Part shown: positions 39,437-50,100 of the stretch, piece after piece
Layout of the letters: each line of letters begins with the position of its first letter
Position numbering within the stretch: position 1 is the first letter of the stretch
Assembly: GCF_002105555.1 (NCBI RefSeq)
Contig: NZ_CP020612.1
Coordinates: 2,658,001 to 2,722,000 of the forward strand
Length of the DNA: 64,000 nucleotides
From: Paracoccus contaminans
GTDB lineage: Bacteria > Pseudomonadota > Alphaproteobacteria > Rhodobacterales > Rhodobacteraceae
Direction of reading: 5' to 3'
Made by a program: the position numbers and the translations under genes
Notes under the pieces: generated by a model
Database searches by the model: none
What the model was told of the DNA's origin: nothing
Seen by the model: only the letters and a program-made list of their open reading frames with translations

Positions 39437-41854
39437 ATGGCCCAGAAACGCGTCTCGGTCCGCCTCGTCGCCGAAGGCGGGCGGCAGGTGAAGGCCGAGT
39501 TCCAGGGTGTCGGCGATGCCGGCGAGAACAGCTTCAAGCGGATCGAACGGCAGGCCGATGTCACTGGCATGGTTTTGCGGCGCCTTGCCGGCATCGTCGC
39601 CGGGGCGCTGTCGATCCGGCAGGTCGTCCAATATGCCGACAGCTGGACCGACCTGCGCTCGCGCGTCGATCTCGCCACCGGCTCGCAGGAGCGCGGGGCG
39701 GCGGTGATGGAGCGCCTCGCGGCGATGGCACGGCGGACCTATTCCGGCATCGAGCAGACGACCGAGTCCTGGCTGGCGAACGCCACGGCCTTGCGCGAGT
39801 TGGGGCTTTCCACCCGCGAGAGTCTCGATTTCACCGAGGCGCTGAACAACGCCATGGTGGTCTCGGGCGCCAAGGGCGAGCGTGCGGTCTCGGTGCAGAC
39901 GGCGCTGGCCCGCGCCATGGCACTGGGAAAGCTCTCGGGCGACAACCTCAACACCGTGATCGCGCAGGGCGGCCGCGTCGCGCAGCTGCTCGCAGCGGAG
40001 CTCGGCACCACCGTCACCGGGTTGCGCCAGGCGGGCGCCGAGGGCCGCGTCACCGGCGCGGTGATCCGGACAGCCCTGATCGGCAATCTCGAGCGGCTGC
40101 GCGACGAGGCCGACGGCATGCCCGCCACCATCGGCGATGCCTTCACCCTGATCGGCAATGCCGCGATGCAGCTGGTCGGGACGTGGGATCAGGTGTTCGG
40201 GGCCTCGTCCATGGTCGCCACGGCGCTAATCGCGGTGGCCGACAACATGGAACGCCTCGCCGCCATCGGCATCGCCTTCGCCGGCTTCATGGCCGGGCGC
40301 TGGGTCGCGGCCTTCCTTGCGGCGCGTGTCGCCACGCTGACGCTTTCCGGTGCGCTGACGGTGCTGCGCGGCGCCATCGTGCGCACCGGCATCGGCGCCC
40401 TGATCGTGCTGGCGGGCGAGCTGATCTACCAGCTGATGAATGTCGTGCAGAAGGTCGGTGGGCTGGGCGAGGCCTTCCGCCTCGTCGCCGATCTGGCGGC
40501 CGAGGCATGGAACCGCATGGGGCTGCGCTTTGATGCGGTGATGGCCCGCATCGGCGCCGCCTGGGAAGGGCTGAAGGCGACGATCTTCACTCTGCTCGAC
40601 GACACCGTGACCGGAGTGGTCAGCTTCGGTGACCGCAGCATCGCGGTGTTTCAGGGCGCCTATGACGGGGCGGTGGCGATCTGGGGCAGCCTGCCCGGGG
40701 CCATCGGCGACTTCGCCTTCCAGGCCGCGAACGGCCTGATCGGCGGCGTGGAGGCGATGCTGAACGGCGTTGTCACCCGGATCAACAGTTTCATCAGCGG
40801 GCTCAATGCCGCGCTGGACCTTCTGCCCGACTGGGCGGTAGGCGACGGTGGGGTGCGGATCGGCACGCTCGCCCCGGTGGCTCTGGGGCGGGTCGCGAAC
40901 CCGTTCGAGGGGGCTGCAACGGCGGCTGGCACCGCTGCGGCGGACGCCTTCACCGCTGCCTTGGGCAAGACCTATGTCACCGCCCCCGACACCGGCCTGG
41001 GCGCGATGGCCGATGCCGCGCGCGGACGCGCCGAGGGCTATCGCGAGGCGGCCGGCATGCTGGCCGATGCCGCGTCGCGGCCGATGGCAAGCTGGCAGGC
41101 GCTGAAGGATGCGGTGACCGGCACCCGCGACGAAGCCGGGGATGCGCTCGACGATGCGACGGGCGGCGCCCTCCAGTTGGGCGATGCGCTGGACGGCGCC
41201 ACCGGTGCCGCGGGTCGCGCCGGCGCCGCTGGTCGCAAGGCCGGGGCGGATGCGGCTGCGGGGGCGGAAACGGCTGTCACCGGCTGGGCCGCCGTCAGCG
41301 CCACGCTTGCCGATTACGCCGCCAAGGCGCGCGAGATCGGCGGCGATATCGGCACTGCGCTGGTCGGCGCGTTTCAGGGTGCCGAGAACGCCATTGGCGA
41401 GTTCGTGAAGACCGGCAAGCTGAAGTTCGGTGATCTCGTCACGGCGCTGCTCGCCGATCTGGCGAAGCTCGCGGCGCGGCGGTTCATCCTTGGTCCCATC
41501 GCCAATGCACTGTCCGGCGCGCTGAGTGGCGGGGGCGGGATCTTCGCCGACGTCCTGCATGCGGGCGGTGTGGTCGGCGCCAGGGGCGCCCGCCGCATGG
41601 TCCCGGCGCTGGCCTTCGCCGGGGCGCCGCGCATGCACAATGGCGGCTGGGCGGGTCTGCGGCCAGATGAGGTGCCCGCAATCCTGCAGCGCGGCGAGCG
41701 GGTACTCTCCCGACGCGAAGCTGCGGGCTACGGCAATGGCGGCAACGTCACGGTGCACATCAACGCCCGGGACGCCGAGAGCTTCCGTCAATCCCGCACG
41801 CAGATCGCGGCCGACATCGCCCGCGCGGTCTCGCTCGGACGAAGGGGCATGTGA
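39437..41854 (+). CDS. tape measure protein
   Basis: 805-residue protein that sets tail length and is ejected with DNA. MAQKRVSVRLVAEGGRQVKA and FQGVGDAGENSFKRIERQAD begin it. A lambda-type tape measure domain follows (LSGDNLNTVIAQGGRVAQLL, FTLIGNAAMQLVGTWDQVFG). Hydrophobic helices lie at about 260-335. The C-terminus has the common prophage mark DEVPAILQRGERVLSRREAA. Alanine/glycine-rich helical repeats fill the middle. By the usual 1.5 angstrom per residue rule the tail would be roughly 120 nm. Confidence 0.9.
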   Translation: MAQKRVSVRLVAEGGRQVKAEFQGVGDAGENSFKRIERQADVTGMVLRRLAGIVAGALSIRQVVQYADSWTDLRSRVDLATGSQERGAAVMERLAAMARRTYSGIEQTTESWLANATALRELGLSTRESLDFTEALNNAMVVSGAKGERAVSVQTALARAMALGKLSGDNLNTVIAQGGRVAQLLAAELGTTVTGLRQAGAEGRVTGAVIRTALIGNLERLRDEADGMPATIGDAFTLIGNAAMQLVGTWDQVFGASSMVATALIAVADNMERLAAIGIAFAGFMAGRWVAAFLAARVATLTLSGALTVLRGAIVRTGIGALIVLAGELIYQLMNVVQKVGGLGEAFRLVADLAAEAWNRMGLRFDAVMARIGAAWEGLKATIFTLLDDTVTGVVSFGDRSIAVFQGAYDGAVAIWGSLPGAIGDFAFQAANGLIGGVEAMLNGVVTRINSFISGLNAALDLLPDWAVGDGGVRIGTLAPVALGRVANPFEGAATAAGTAAADAFTAALGKTYVTAPDTGLGAMADAARGRAEGYREAAGMLADAASRPMASWQALKDAVTGTRDEAGDALDDATGGALQLGDALDGATGAAGRAGAAGRKAGADAAAGAETAVTGWAAVSATLADYAAKAREIGGDIGTALVGAFQGAENAIGEFVKTGKLKFGDLVTALLADLAKLAARRFILGPIANALSGALSGGGGIFADVLHAGGVVGARGARRMVPALAFAGAPRMHNGGWAGLRPDEVPAILQRGERVLSRREAAGYGNGGNVTVHINARDAESFRQSRTQIAADIARAVSLGRRGM

Positions 41855-41863
41855 GGATCAGTC

Positions 41864-42490
41864 ATGGCTTTCCACGAAGTCCGGTTTCCGGACGACATCA
41901 GCCGCGGCGCGCGCGGCGGACCGGAGCGGCGCACCCAGATCGTGGAGCTGGCTTCCGGCGACGAGGAGCGCAACGCCAGCTGGGCGAACTCGCGCCGCCG
42001 CTATGACGTGGCCTACGGCATCCGCCGCGCGGATGATCTGGCGGGGGTCGTGGCCTTCTTCGAAGCCCGCAACGGCCGGCTCCACGGCTTCCGCTTCAAG
42101 GACTGGGGCGACCACAAGTCCTGCCTGCCCTCGGGCACGCCGTCGCCCGCCGACCAGGCGATCGGCACCGGCGACGCCACGACAACGCAATTCCAGTTGG
42201 TGAAGCGCTACACGTCCGGCGCGCAATCCTGGACGCGCGCCATCGCCAAGCCAGTGGCAGGCAGCGTGCGCATCGCTCTCGGCGGCGTGGAGCAGCCGTC
42301 TGGCTGGTCGGTCGACACCACGACAGGTGTCGTCAGCTTTGGCGCGGGACCGGGCGCAGGCGTCGCGATCACCGCGGGCTTCGCGTTCGACGTGCCGGTC
42401 CGCTTCGACACCGATGCGCTCGACGTCACGCTCGATCTCGAGCGGCTCGGCTCGATCACCTCCATTCCGCTGCTGGAACTGCGCCGATGA
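41864..42490 (+). CDS. DUF2460 distal tail protein (GTA gp12-like)
   Basis: 208 aa. FHEVRFPDDISRGARGGPER and RRRYDVAYGIRRADDLAGVV, then RLHGFRFKDWGDHKSC, are the hallmark of DUF2460/TIGR02217, the distal tail protein of Rhodobacter GTA and related phages. It joins tail tube to baseplate. It overlaps the next gene by four bases. Confidence 0.92.
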   Translation: MAFHEVRFPDDISRGARGGPERRTQIVELASGDEERNASWANSRRRYDVAYGIRRADDLAGVVAFFEARNGRLHGFRFKDWGDHKSCLPSGTPSPADQAIGTGDATTTQFQLVKRYTSGAQSWTRAIAKPVAGSVRIALGGVEQPSGWSVDTTTGVVSFGAGPGAGVAITAGFAFDVPVRFDTDALDVTLDLERLGSITSIPLLELRR

Positions 42491-43371
42491 AATCCCTCGC
42501 TCCCGCCCTGCAGGCCCATCTCGATGAGGGCACGACGACGCTCGCCTGGTGCTGGCGCATCAGCCGCGCCGACGCCGTCACCTTCGGCTTCACCGACCAC
42601 GACCGGACGCTCGCCCTCGATGGGACCGACTTCGAGCCCGAGAGCGGACTCACCGCCTTCGAGGTCCGCTCAGGATCGGACCTGTCGGTCGATGCGCAGG
42701 ACGCCGAGGGCGTGCTGACCTCCGACAGGATCACCGAGACCGACATCCTCGACGGCCGCTGGGACAACGCCGAGGTCGAGGTCTGGCGGGTGAACTGGGC
42801 CGACACTGGCCAGCGCGTCCTGATGCGGCGTGGGGCCATCGGCCAGATCCGGCGCGGGCGGCTCGCCTTTGTGGCCGAGGTGCGGTCGCTCGCCCATGTG
42901 CTCGGCCAGACGGTCGGGCGGACCTTCCAGGCGACCTGCGATGCCGCGCTTGGCGATGCGCGCTGCGGCGTCGAGCTGGAGGCTACCGCCTTCAAGGGCA
43001 CGGGCGCCGTCATCGATCTCCTGCGCGACCGGGCCTTCACTGCTTCGGGGTTGGGCGCATTCACGTCCGGCTGGTTCACCTTCGGCACGCTGGAATGGAC
43101 GAGCGGCGCGAACGCCGGGCGGCGCACCGAGGTGCTGGGCCATGACGTCACGGACGGGATTGCCGTCCTGACCCTGCTGGAAGCGCCGGTGCGCGCGATC
43201 GCCGAGGGCGACGCCTTCATCATCCGTGCGGGCTGCGACAAGCGCATGGAGACCTGCGGGGCGAAGTTCGCCAACACGGCCAACTTCCGCGGCTTCCCGC
43301 ACATCCCCGGCCAAGATGCCGTGCTGCGCTACGCCACGAAGGATGGCGGGCATGAGGGAGGCGTGCTGTGA
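42487..43371 (+). CDS. DUF2163 baseplate hub protein (GTA gp13-like)
   Basis: 294 aa with the phage_BR0599 layout. The N-terminal half has LAWCWRISRADAVTFGFTDH and DLSVDAQDAEGVLTSDRITE. The C-terminal half has the conserved cysteines in TCDAALGDARCGVELE and GCDKRMETCGAKFANTANFR. In the GTA the equivalent hub binds an iron-sulphur cluster through such cysteines. Overlaps both neighbours by four bases. Confidence 0.92.
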   Translation: MKSLAPALQAHLDEGTTTLAWCWRISRADAVTFGFTDHDRTLALDGTDFEPESGLTAFEVRSGSDLSVDAQDAEGVLTSDRITETDILDGRWDNAEVEVWRVNWADTGQRVLMRRGAIGQIRRGRLAFVAEVRSLAHVLGQTVGRTFQATCDAALGDARCGVELEATAFKGTGAVIDLLRDRAFTASGLGAFTSGWFTFGTLEWTSGANAGRRTEVLGHDVTDGIAVLTLLEAPVRAIAEGDAFIIRAGCDKRMETCGAKFANTANFRGFPHIPGQDAVLRYATKDGGHEGGVL

Positions 43372-43811
43372 CGCAACCTCTCGCATCGGCCGACCCCGCG
43401 CGCGTCGTCGCCATCGCACGGTCCTGGCTCGACACGCCGTATCATGATCAGGCCAGCCTGCGCGGCGTCGGCTGCGACTGCCTCGGGCTGGCCCGGGGCG
43501 TCTGGCGCGAGGTCGTCGGTCCCGAGCCATTCCCGATCCCGCCCTACAGCCGGGACTGGGGCGAGACCGGCCCGCGCGAGGTTCTGGCCGAGGGCGCGCG
43601 GCGGATGATGATCGAAGTGGAACCCGCGGCGGCAGGTCCGGGCGCGCTGGTGCTCTTCCGCATGAAGCCCCGCGCCATCGCGAAGCATGTCGGGATCCTG
43701 ACCTGTCCCAACAGCTTCCTCCACGCCTATGAGCGGCTCGGCGTGATCGAGGAGCCGCTCACCAACGCCTGGCGGCGGCGCATCGCCTTCGCCTTCCTGT
43801 TCCCCCGATGA
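43368..43811 (+). CDS. NlpC/P60 cell-wall peptidase (GTA gp14-like)
   Basis: 147-residue tail-tip peptidase that would open the peptidoglycan on entry. The catalytic cysteine is in RGVGCDCLGLARGVWRE and the histidine in IAKHVGILTCPNSFLH. Size and order match TIGR02219 proteins. In most relatives the large baseplate gene follows at once; here a three-gene cassette of about 3.3 kb intervenes. Confidence 0.92.
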   Translation: MTQPLASADPARVVAIARSWLDTPYHDQASLRGVGCDCLGLARGVWREVVGPEPFPIPPYSRDWGETGPREVLAEGARRMMIEVEPAAAGPGALVLFRMKPRAIAKHVGILTCPNSFLHAYERLGVIEEPLTNAWRRRIAFAFLFPR

Positions 43812-43913
43812 CGGGTGACGGAAAAAAGTTCTCGGGCGATGTCGATTTTCCGCGTCATCGTTCGTCGACCTCATGCCAGCCGAGTGAGGCGGGCTCAGAC
43901 AAGGAGACGGACG

Positions 43914-44351
43914 ATGCGTGTCATGGTGCTGGTGAAGGCGACCGAATACAGCGAAGGAGGCTTCCAGGGCTCACCCGAGGAGGGGGAGATGCTCGAGGCC
44001 ATGGGCAAGTTCAACGAGGAGCTGGTCAACGCCGGCGTCATGCTCGCCGGGGACGGCCTCAAGCCCTCCTCGCAGGGCAAGCGGGTCGCGTTCGACGGTC
44101 CCGGCCGGAGGGTCATCGACGGTCCGTTCGCCGAGACGCGCGAGCTGGTCGCCGGCTACTGGCTCTGGGAGGTCAGGGACATGGACGAGGCGGTCGCCTG
44201 GGTGAAGCGCTGCCCCAATCCGATGCCGGGACCGAGCGAGATCGAGATCCGGCCGCTGTACGAACTCGCCGACATCATCGAGGTCGTGACGCCGACGCCC
44301 GAGGTCCGGGAGCTTCATGAGCAGACCCGGCAGAGGCTCGCCGGCAGCTGA
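43914..44351 (+). CDS. YCII/DGPF-domain protein linked to ECF42 sigma factor
   Basis: 145 aa. RVMVLVKATEYSEGGFQGSP and the mark IDGPFAETRELVAGYWLWEV define the DGPF branch of YCII-related proteins, which are regularly encoded beside ECF42 sigma factors. Activity is unknown; an oxidative or antibiotic stress role has been proposed for such pairs. CAAGGAGA lies before the ATG at 43914. An earlier start would add an arginine-rich leader and is unlikely. The sigma gene follows after 54 bases. Confidence 0.88.
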   Translation: MRVMVLVKATEYSEGGFQGSPEEGEMLEAMGKFNEELVNAGVMLAGDGLKPSSQGKRVAFDGPGRRVIDGPFAETRELVAGYWLWEVRDMDEAVAWVKRCPNPMPGPSEIEIRPLYELADIIEVVTPTPEVRELHEQTRQRLAGS

Positions 44352-44405
44352 GACGTCCGGGCGCAGTTCGCTTGCCTACGATGTCACCTTGGCTGACAAG
44401 GCGGA

Positions 44406-45662
44406 ATGGCGCAAAGCCAGACCCACAGGGTGATCGAGGCGATCTTCCGCATCGAGCGGGCCAGGCTCATCGGCGGCCTGGCCCGCGTCGTCCACGACGT
44501 CGATCGTGCGGAGGAGCTGGCTCAGGACGCCCTGGTCGTCGCTCTGTCCGACTGGCCCAGGGTCGGCGTCCCGGCCAATCCGGGCGCCTGGCTGATGACG
44601 ACCGCCAAGCGCCGCGCCATTGACGCGCTGCGCCGCGACAAGATGCGCGCGCGCAAGCACGACCAGATCGCGCAGGAATGGGTCGGCCTTGTCGACAACG
44701 CGGCCGAGGGGATCGAGGCGGCCATCGATGACGATCTCGGCGACGAACTGCTGGGTCTCATCTTCACGGTCTGCCACCCCATGATTTCTGCCGACGCCCG
44801 CGCGGCGCTCACGCTGAGGATCGTGGGCGGACTGACGACGGACGAGATCGCCCGTGCCTTCCTCACGAGCGAGGCGACGATCGCCCAGCGCATCGTCCGC
44901 GCCAAGCGGACCATCGCGAAGGCCGATCTGAGCTTCGAGGTGCCGCGCGGCGCCGAGCGTGCGGCGCGGCTCGCCTCGGTGCTGGAGGTTATCTACCTCG
45001 TCTTCAACGAGGGCTACGCCGCGACAGCGGGCGACGATCTGGTCCGGACGGACCTCTGCCGCGAAGCGCAGCGGCTCGGCCGCATCCTGGCCGGGCTGAT
45101 GCCCAACGATGCCGACGTGCTTGGCCTGCTGGCCCTGATGGAGATCCAGGCCTCGCGTCTGGCGGCGCGCACGGGTCCGGACGGCACCCTGATACCGCTG
45201 ACCGAGCAGAACCGGGCGCGCTGGAACCAGCTTCTGATCCGCCGCGGCCTCGACGCGCTTGCTCGTGCCGAGGCGCTCGGGGGCGACGGTCCCTACGTCC
45301 TGCAGGCCGCGCTCGCCGCCTGCCATGCGCGTGCGCGAAAGGCGGCCGATACCGACTGGGCGCGCATCGCGGGGCTCTACGACCGGCTGCGCGCCGTGAT
45401 GCCCTCGCCGGTGGTCGATCTCAATCGCGCTGTTGCGCACGGCATGGCCTTCAGCCCCGAAGCCGGCCTGCGTCTGGTCGACGAGATCGTTGACGACCCC
45501 GTGCTTCGCAACTACGCGCCGTTGCCGGCCGCAAGAGGCGATTTGCTGTTTCGCTGTGGCCGACTGGCCGAGGCTCGGTCCGAGTTCGAGGCGGCGGCCA
45601 GGCTCACGCGCAACGAGCGGGAAAGGCACTTTCTCCTCGTCCGCGCAGACGCATGTAATTGA
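44406..45662 (+). CDS. ECF42-family RNA polymerase sigma factor
   Basis: 418 aa. The sigma-2 region (about 10-75) has RVVHDVDRAEELAQDALVVA. The sigma-4 region has TDEIARAFLTSEATIAQRIV. A long C-terminal extension (about 185-418) starts with the family mark LEVIYLVFNEGYAA and contains TPR-like helices (PYVLQAALAACHARARKAAD). ECF42 members lack an anti-sigma factor and are thought to be controlled by this extension. AAGGCGGA precedes the ATG. It is not a phage structural gene, and its place in the late operon is unusual. Confidence 0.9.
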   Translation: MAQSQTHRVIEAIFRIERARLIGGLARVVHDVDRAEELAQDALVVALSDWPRVGVPANPGAWLMTTAKRRAIDALRRDKMRARKHDQIAQEWVGLVDNAAEGIEAAIDDDLGDELLGLIFTVCHPMISADARAALTLRIVGGLTTDEIARAFLTSEATIAQRIVRAKRTIAKADLSFEVPRGAERAARLASVLEVIYLVFNEGYAATAGDDLVRTDLCREAQRLGRILAGLMPNDADVLGLLALMEIQASRLAARTGPDGTLIPLTEQNRARWNQLLIRRGLDALARAEALGGDGPYVLQAALAACHARARKAADTDWARIAGLYDRLRAVMPSPVVDLNRAVAHGMAFSPEAGLRLVDEIVDDPVLRNYAPLPAARGDLLFRCGRLAEARSEFEAAARLTRNERERHFLLVRADACN

Positions 45663-45805
45663 TGCACCCTGGGTGGCTGCGGAAGACGAAGGTTGGCTGT
45701 TGGGAACTTGCTACGTTCATGCGGTCTCAGCCGGGGAGCGGGCCATGTTGCTGTCGGCTGCAGTTGCGGGCGTGAATCCCTCATGACGGGCCGCATGGAG
45801 ACGAG

Positions 45806-47008
45806 ATGCACTTGAACCGCCTATGGCACGCGATCGCAGTTCTGCTGCTCGGCGCGAACCCGTCGCCAGCTGGCCACGACGACATTCCTGATCCGCCGCC
45901 GCTCTCGGTTTCGCAGCCTATGCCGACGGACCTCCGGCTCGACCCCGCGTCGGTGACAGTCTCCGGCCTCTCGTCCGGCGGGTTCTTCGCCCACCAGTTC
46001 CACATAGCCTTCTCCCAGACCGTGGCGGGCGCCGGCATCCTCGCCGGCGGCCCCTATGGCTGCGTGGAGGTCATCAAGAACCCGTTCTGGCCGTTCTGGA
46101 AGCTGGACCGTACCTCCGCGGCGGTGGTCGCCTGCACGCATTACTTCGGAGACCGCTACTGGGGTCTTCGTCCCAACCCTCCGCGTGCCGAGGACGTCCG
46201 GAAACTGATTGAGGCCGCACACCAGGACGGGGAGATCGACGATCCTGCGCATGTCGCCGACGATCGGGTGTGGCTGTTCCGCGGGGAGCTCGATGCGGTG
46301 GTTCCGGCCGCAGTCGCCGGCAGCCTCGCCGATCTCTATCGCCTTCTCGGCGTGGATGCTGGGGCGCTCGACATCGAGCCTGGGAATCCACCCCGCCCGG
46401 CCAACCATGGCATCCCGGTCAAGAGCTTCGCCGCCGACAGTCGGTTCGAGCGGGTGGATTGCGCCGAGCACGCGCCGCCCTTCGTGATCGAGTGCGGCTT
46501 CGACGCAGCCGAGAGGCTGCTCCGGCATCTTTATCCTGACGGCTTTGTCCAGGACCCGGTCGATCCCCACGACGCGGGCAGCCTCCTCGCCTTCGACCAG
46601 GCCGAGTTCTTCCAGCCGTCGCCGTCAGCTGGCCTGAGCGGCGCCGGCTACATCTACATTCCAGACGTTTGCCGATCCGAGGAATGCCGGCTGCATGTCG
46701 CGTTCCACGGCTGTCGACAGAATGCGGACGCGCGAGGTGACGAGCGGGTCCACGACGATTTCGTTCGTGACGCGGGCTACAATCGCTGGGCGGCGGCGAA
46801 CCGGATTGTCGTCCTTTACCCGCAGGCGACTGAAGCACCAGGCAATCCCAGAGGGTGCTGGGACTTCTGGGGCTACAGCGGCGACAGATGGCGAACGCGC
46901 AACGGCGTCCAGATGCAAGCCGTGAGGTCCATGGTCGAGCGACTGCTCGAACAGCAGGGCCAGCGCCAGTCCAGCCCGGAACCGTCGCCGTCGACCTTCA
47001 CCCGTTGA
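45806..47008 (+). CDS. secreted PHB-depolymerase-like serine hydrolase
   Basis: 400 aa with an N-terminal signal-like helix (LWHAIAVLLLGANPSPAG). The lipase box is SGLSSGGFFAHQ, followed by GAGILAGGPYGC, as in extracellular poly(3-hydroxybutyrate) depolymerases. Conserved disulphide cysteines appear (YIPDVCRSEECRLHVAFHGC), with CWDFWGYSGD near the end. GGAGACGAG precedes the ATG. It probably hydrolyses a polyester or ester outside the cytoplasm. It is the last gene of the cassette inserted before the baseplate gene. A 144-base gap without features separates it from the sigma gene. Confidence 0.82.
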   Translation: MHLNRLWHAIAVLLLGANPSPAGHDDIPDPPPLSVSQPMPTDLRLDPASVTVSGLSSGGFFAHQFHIAFSQTVAGAGILAGGPYGCVEVIKNPFWPFWKLDRTSAAVVACTHYFGDRYWGLRPNPPRAEDVRKLIEAAHQDGEIDDPAHVADDRVWLFRGELDAVVPAAVAGSLADLYRLLGVDAGALDIEPGNPPRPANHGIPVKSFAADSRFERVDCAEHAPPFVIECGFDAAERLLRHLYPDGFVQDPVDPHDAGSLLAFDQAEFFQPSPSAGLSGAGYIYIPDVCRSEECRLHVAFHGCRQNADARGDERVHDDFVRDAGYNRWAAANRIVVLYPQATEAPGNPRGCWDFWGYSGDRWRTRNGVQMQAVRSMVERLLEQQGQRQSSPEPSPSTFTR

Positions 47009-47111
47009 GGATCGGCCGCAGCCAGCTGCGGCACAGCCAACGATAGACGCTGCACCCAGCCGTGCAGGACGGCGGAATGTCGTCTTCGGCCGTCAGATAT
47101 GGGATCCCTAC

Positions 47112-50100
47112 ATGGCTACCCTCGTCCTCGGCGCGGCCGGCGCCGCCATTGGCGGTTCGATCGGCGGCGCGATCCTCGGCGTGAGCGCCGCGACCATTGG
47201 CGGCTTCATCGGCTCGACCATCGGCTCGGTCGTCGACAGCTGGATCATCTCGTCGCTGGCGCCCACGCAGCGCATCGAGGGCGCGCGGCTCGACACGCTG
47301 CGCATCACCTCGGCCACCGAGGGCGCGGTGATCCCGCGGCTCTACGGCCGGATGCGGATGGGCGGCAACATCATCTGGGCGACGGATTTCCGCGAGGAGA
47401 CCAGGACCACCACACAGGGCGGCGGCAAGGGTGGCGGGGGCGGCAAGGTCAGGACGACCGAGTATCTCTACTACGCGAGCTTCGCCGTTGCCTTGTGCGA
47501 AGGCCCGATCACCGGCATCGGCCGCGTCTGGGCCGACGGCAAGCCGATGGACCTCTCCGGCGTCACCTGGCGCTGGTATTCTGGAGACGAGGCGCAGACC
47601 GCCGATCCGTTCATCACCGCGAAGATGGGCGCGGCCAGCACGCCCGCCTATCGCGGCACGGCCTATGTGGTCTTCGAGGAACTGGCGCTCTCGAACTACG
47701 GCAACCGCCTGCCGCAGCTTTCCTTCGAGGTGTTCCGGCCGCTCGCCGACCCCGACACCGCCGAGGGGCTGACCCGCGCCGTCACCATGATCCCGGCCTC
47801 GGGCGAGTTCACCTACGCGACGCAGGCGATCCGCAAGACCGATGGCGGCGCAACGCAGGCGGAGAACCTGAACGCGCTGCCGGATGCCACCGACATGGTG
47901 GTGGCGCTGGACCGGCTGCAGGCGATGGCGCCTGCGGTCGAGAGCGTCAGCCTCGTCGTCGCCTGGTTCGGCGACGATCTGCGCGCGGGATCGTGCAAGG
48001 TGCGGCCTGGCGTCGAGGTGTCGGCCAAGTCGACCACGCCCGCCAGCTGGTCGGTCAATGGTGTCAGCCGTGCCAACGCCGTCCTCGTCAGCCGCGACGA
48101 CCAGGACCGCCCGGTCTATGGCGGCACGCCGTCGGACTTCGCGGTGGTGCAGGCGATCCAGGAGATGAAGGCGCGCGGGCTGCGGGTCACCTTCTATCCC
48201 TTCATCCTGATGGACGTGCCGCCCGGCAACACGCTGCCGAACCCCTATTCCGACAACGCCGCCGAGACCGGCCAGCCCGCGTTCCCCTGGCGGGGGCGGA
48301 TCACGTGTTCGCCTGCCGCTGGTTTCGCGGGGACGGTGGACAAAACCGCCACTGCGGCCGCGCAGGTCGCGGCGCTGTTCGGCGCGGCAACGCCCGCCAG
48401 CTTCAGCGTTTCGGGTCAGTCGGTTTCGTGGACCGGGGCGCCGGGCGACTGGGGCCTGCGCCGCATGGTGCTGCACTACGCGCATCTCTGCGCGGCGGCG
48501 GGCGGTGTCGATGCCTTCCTCATCGGCACCGAGATGCCGGGGCTGACGACCATCCGCTCGGGGCCATCCAGCTATCCGGCGGTGCAGGACTATCGGGATC
48601 TGCTCGCGGATGTGCGCTCGATCCTCGGGTCCGGCACCAAGATCGGCTACGCTGCCGACTGGAGCGAGTATTTTGGCCATCAGCCGGGTGACGGCTCGGG
48701 CGACGTGTTCTTTCATCTCGATCCGCTCTGGGCCGATCCGGAGATCGATTTCGTCGGGATCGACAACTACATGCCGCTTTCCGACTGGCGGGACGGCTTC
48801 GACCATGCAGACGCGGCCGAGGGCTGGCCCGCGATTTACGACCGGGGATACCTGCAGACGAACATCGCGGGCGGTGAAGGCTTCGACTGGTTCTATGCCA
48901 GCGCGGCCGCCCGCACTGCGCAGGTTCGCACCCCGATCACCGATGGTGCCGCCGGCAAGCCATGGGTGTTCCGCTACAAGGACCTGCGCGCCTGGTGGTC
49001 GAACGCGCACTACGACCGCCCAGGCGGGGTGGAGAGCGGAACGCCGACCGCGTGGGCGCCGCAGTCCAAGCCGATCTGGTTCACCGAACTCGGCTGTCCC
49101 GCCATCGACCGGGGCACCAACCAGCCCAACGTCTTCTTTGACCCGAAGTCCTCGGAGAGCTTCACGCCGCATTTCTCGCGGGGCTGGCGCGACGATGCGA
49201 TCCAGCGCGCCTATCTCGAGGCGACGTATCTCTGGTGGGGCGAGGCCGCGCACAACCCGGTGTCCTCGGTCTACGGCGGCCGGATGGTGCATGTCCCCGA
49301 ATGCGCCGCCTGGACCTGGGACGCACGGCCGTACCCGTTCTTCCCGGCGCTGACCGACGTCTGGACGGACGGGGCGAACTGGCGGCTCGGTCACTGGCTT
49401 ACGGGTCGCCTCGGGGCGGTGTCGCTCGCGGCACTCGTCCGCCACCTCTGCCTGCGCGCCGGGCTGCCCGAGTCCCGGATCGACGTCTCCGGCCTCTGGG
49501 GCGCGGTCGAAGGCTACGCCATCACGGCGCTCGAAAGCCCGCGCGCCTCGATCACCACGCTGTCGCGGCATTTCGGGTTCGACGCGGTGGAGACCGAGGG
49601 CGTGATCCGCTTCGTCATGCGCGGGCGGGCCTCCGTCGCCACCCTCTCACCCGACGATCTGGTGGCCGCCCGCGAGGGCGACGTGCTGGAACTGACCCGC
49701 GGCCAGGAGACCGAACTGCCGCAGGCGCTGAAGTGGCAGGTCGCGCGCGCCGACGAGGACTACGACGCGGCCCTCGTCGAGGCGCGGCGCATCACCGTGG
49801 ACACGACGCGGATTGCCTCCGAGTCCTTCCCGATGGCCGTGCCGCCCGAGGAGGCCGAGCGCCGCTGCCGCCGTGCGCTGATGGAGGCGTGGGTGGGGCG
49901 CGAGACGGCGGCGTTCCGTCTTCCACCCTCTCGCCTGGCGCTGGATCCGGCCGACCCAATCCGGCTGGAGCATGACGGGCGGCTCGTCGATCTGCGGTTC
50001 GTCTCCATCGCCGACGCGGAGGCGCGCGGCATCGAGGCGGTCCGCCAGGACCGCGCGACCTACGACCTGCCCCCCGGCGATCCCCGCGCGGCGTCGCTGA

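Noticed and set aside
46998..49571. 857-codon open frame opposite the baseplate gene
   Set aside because: High-GC antisense shadow of a well-recognised gene; arginine/glycine-rich, no family motif, no ribosome site.
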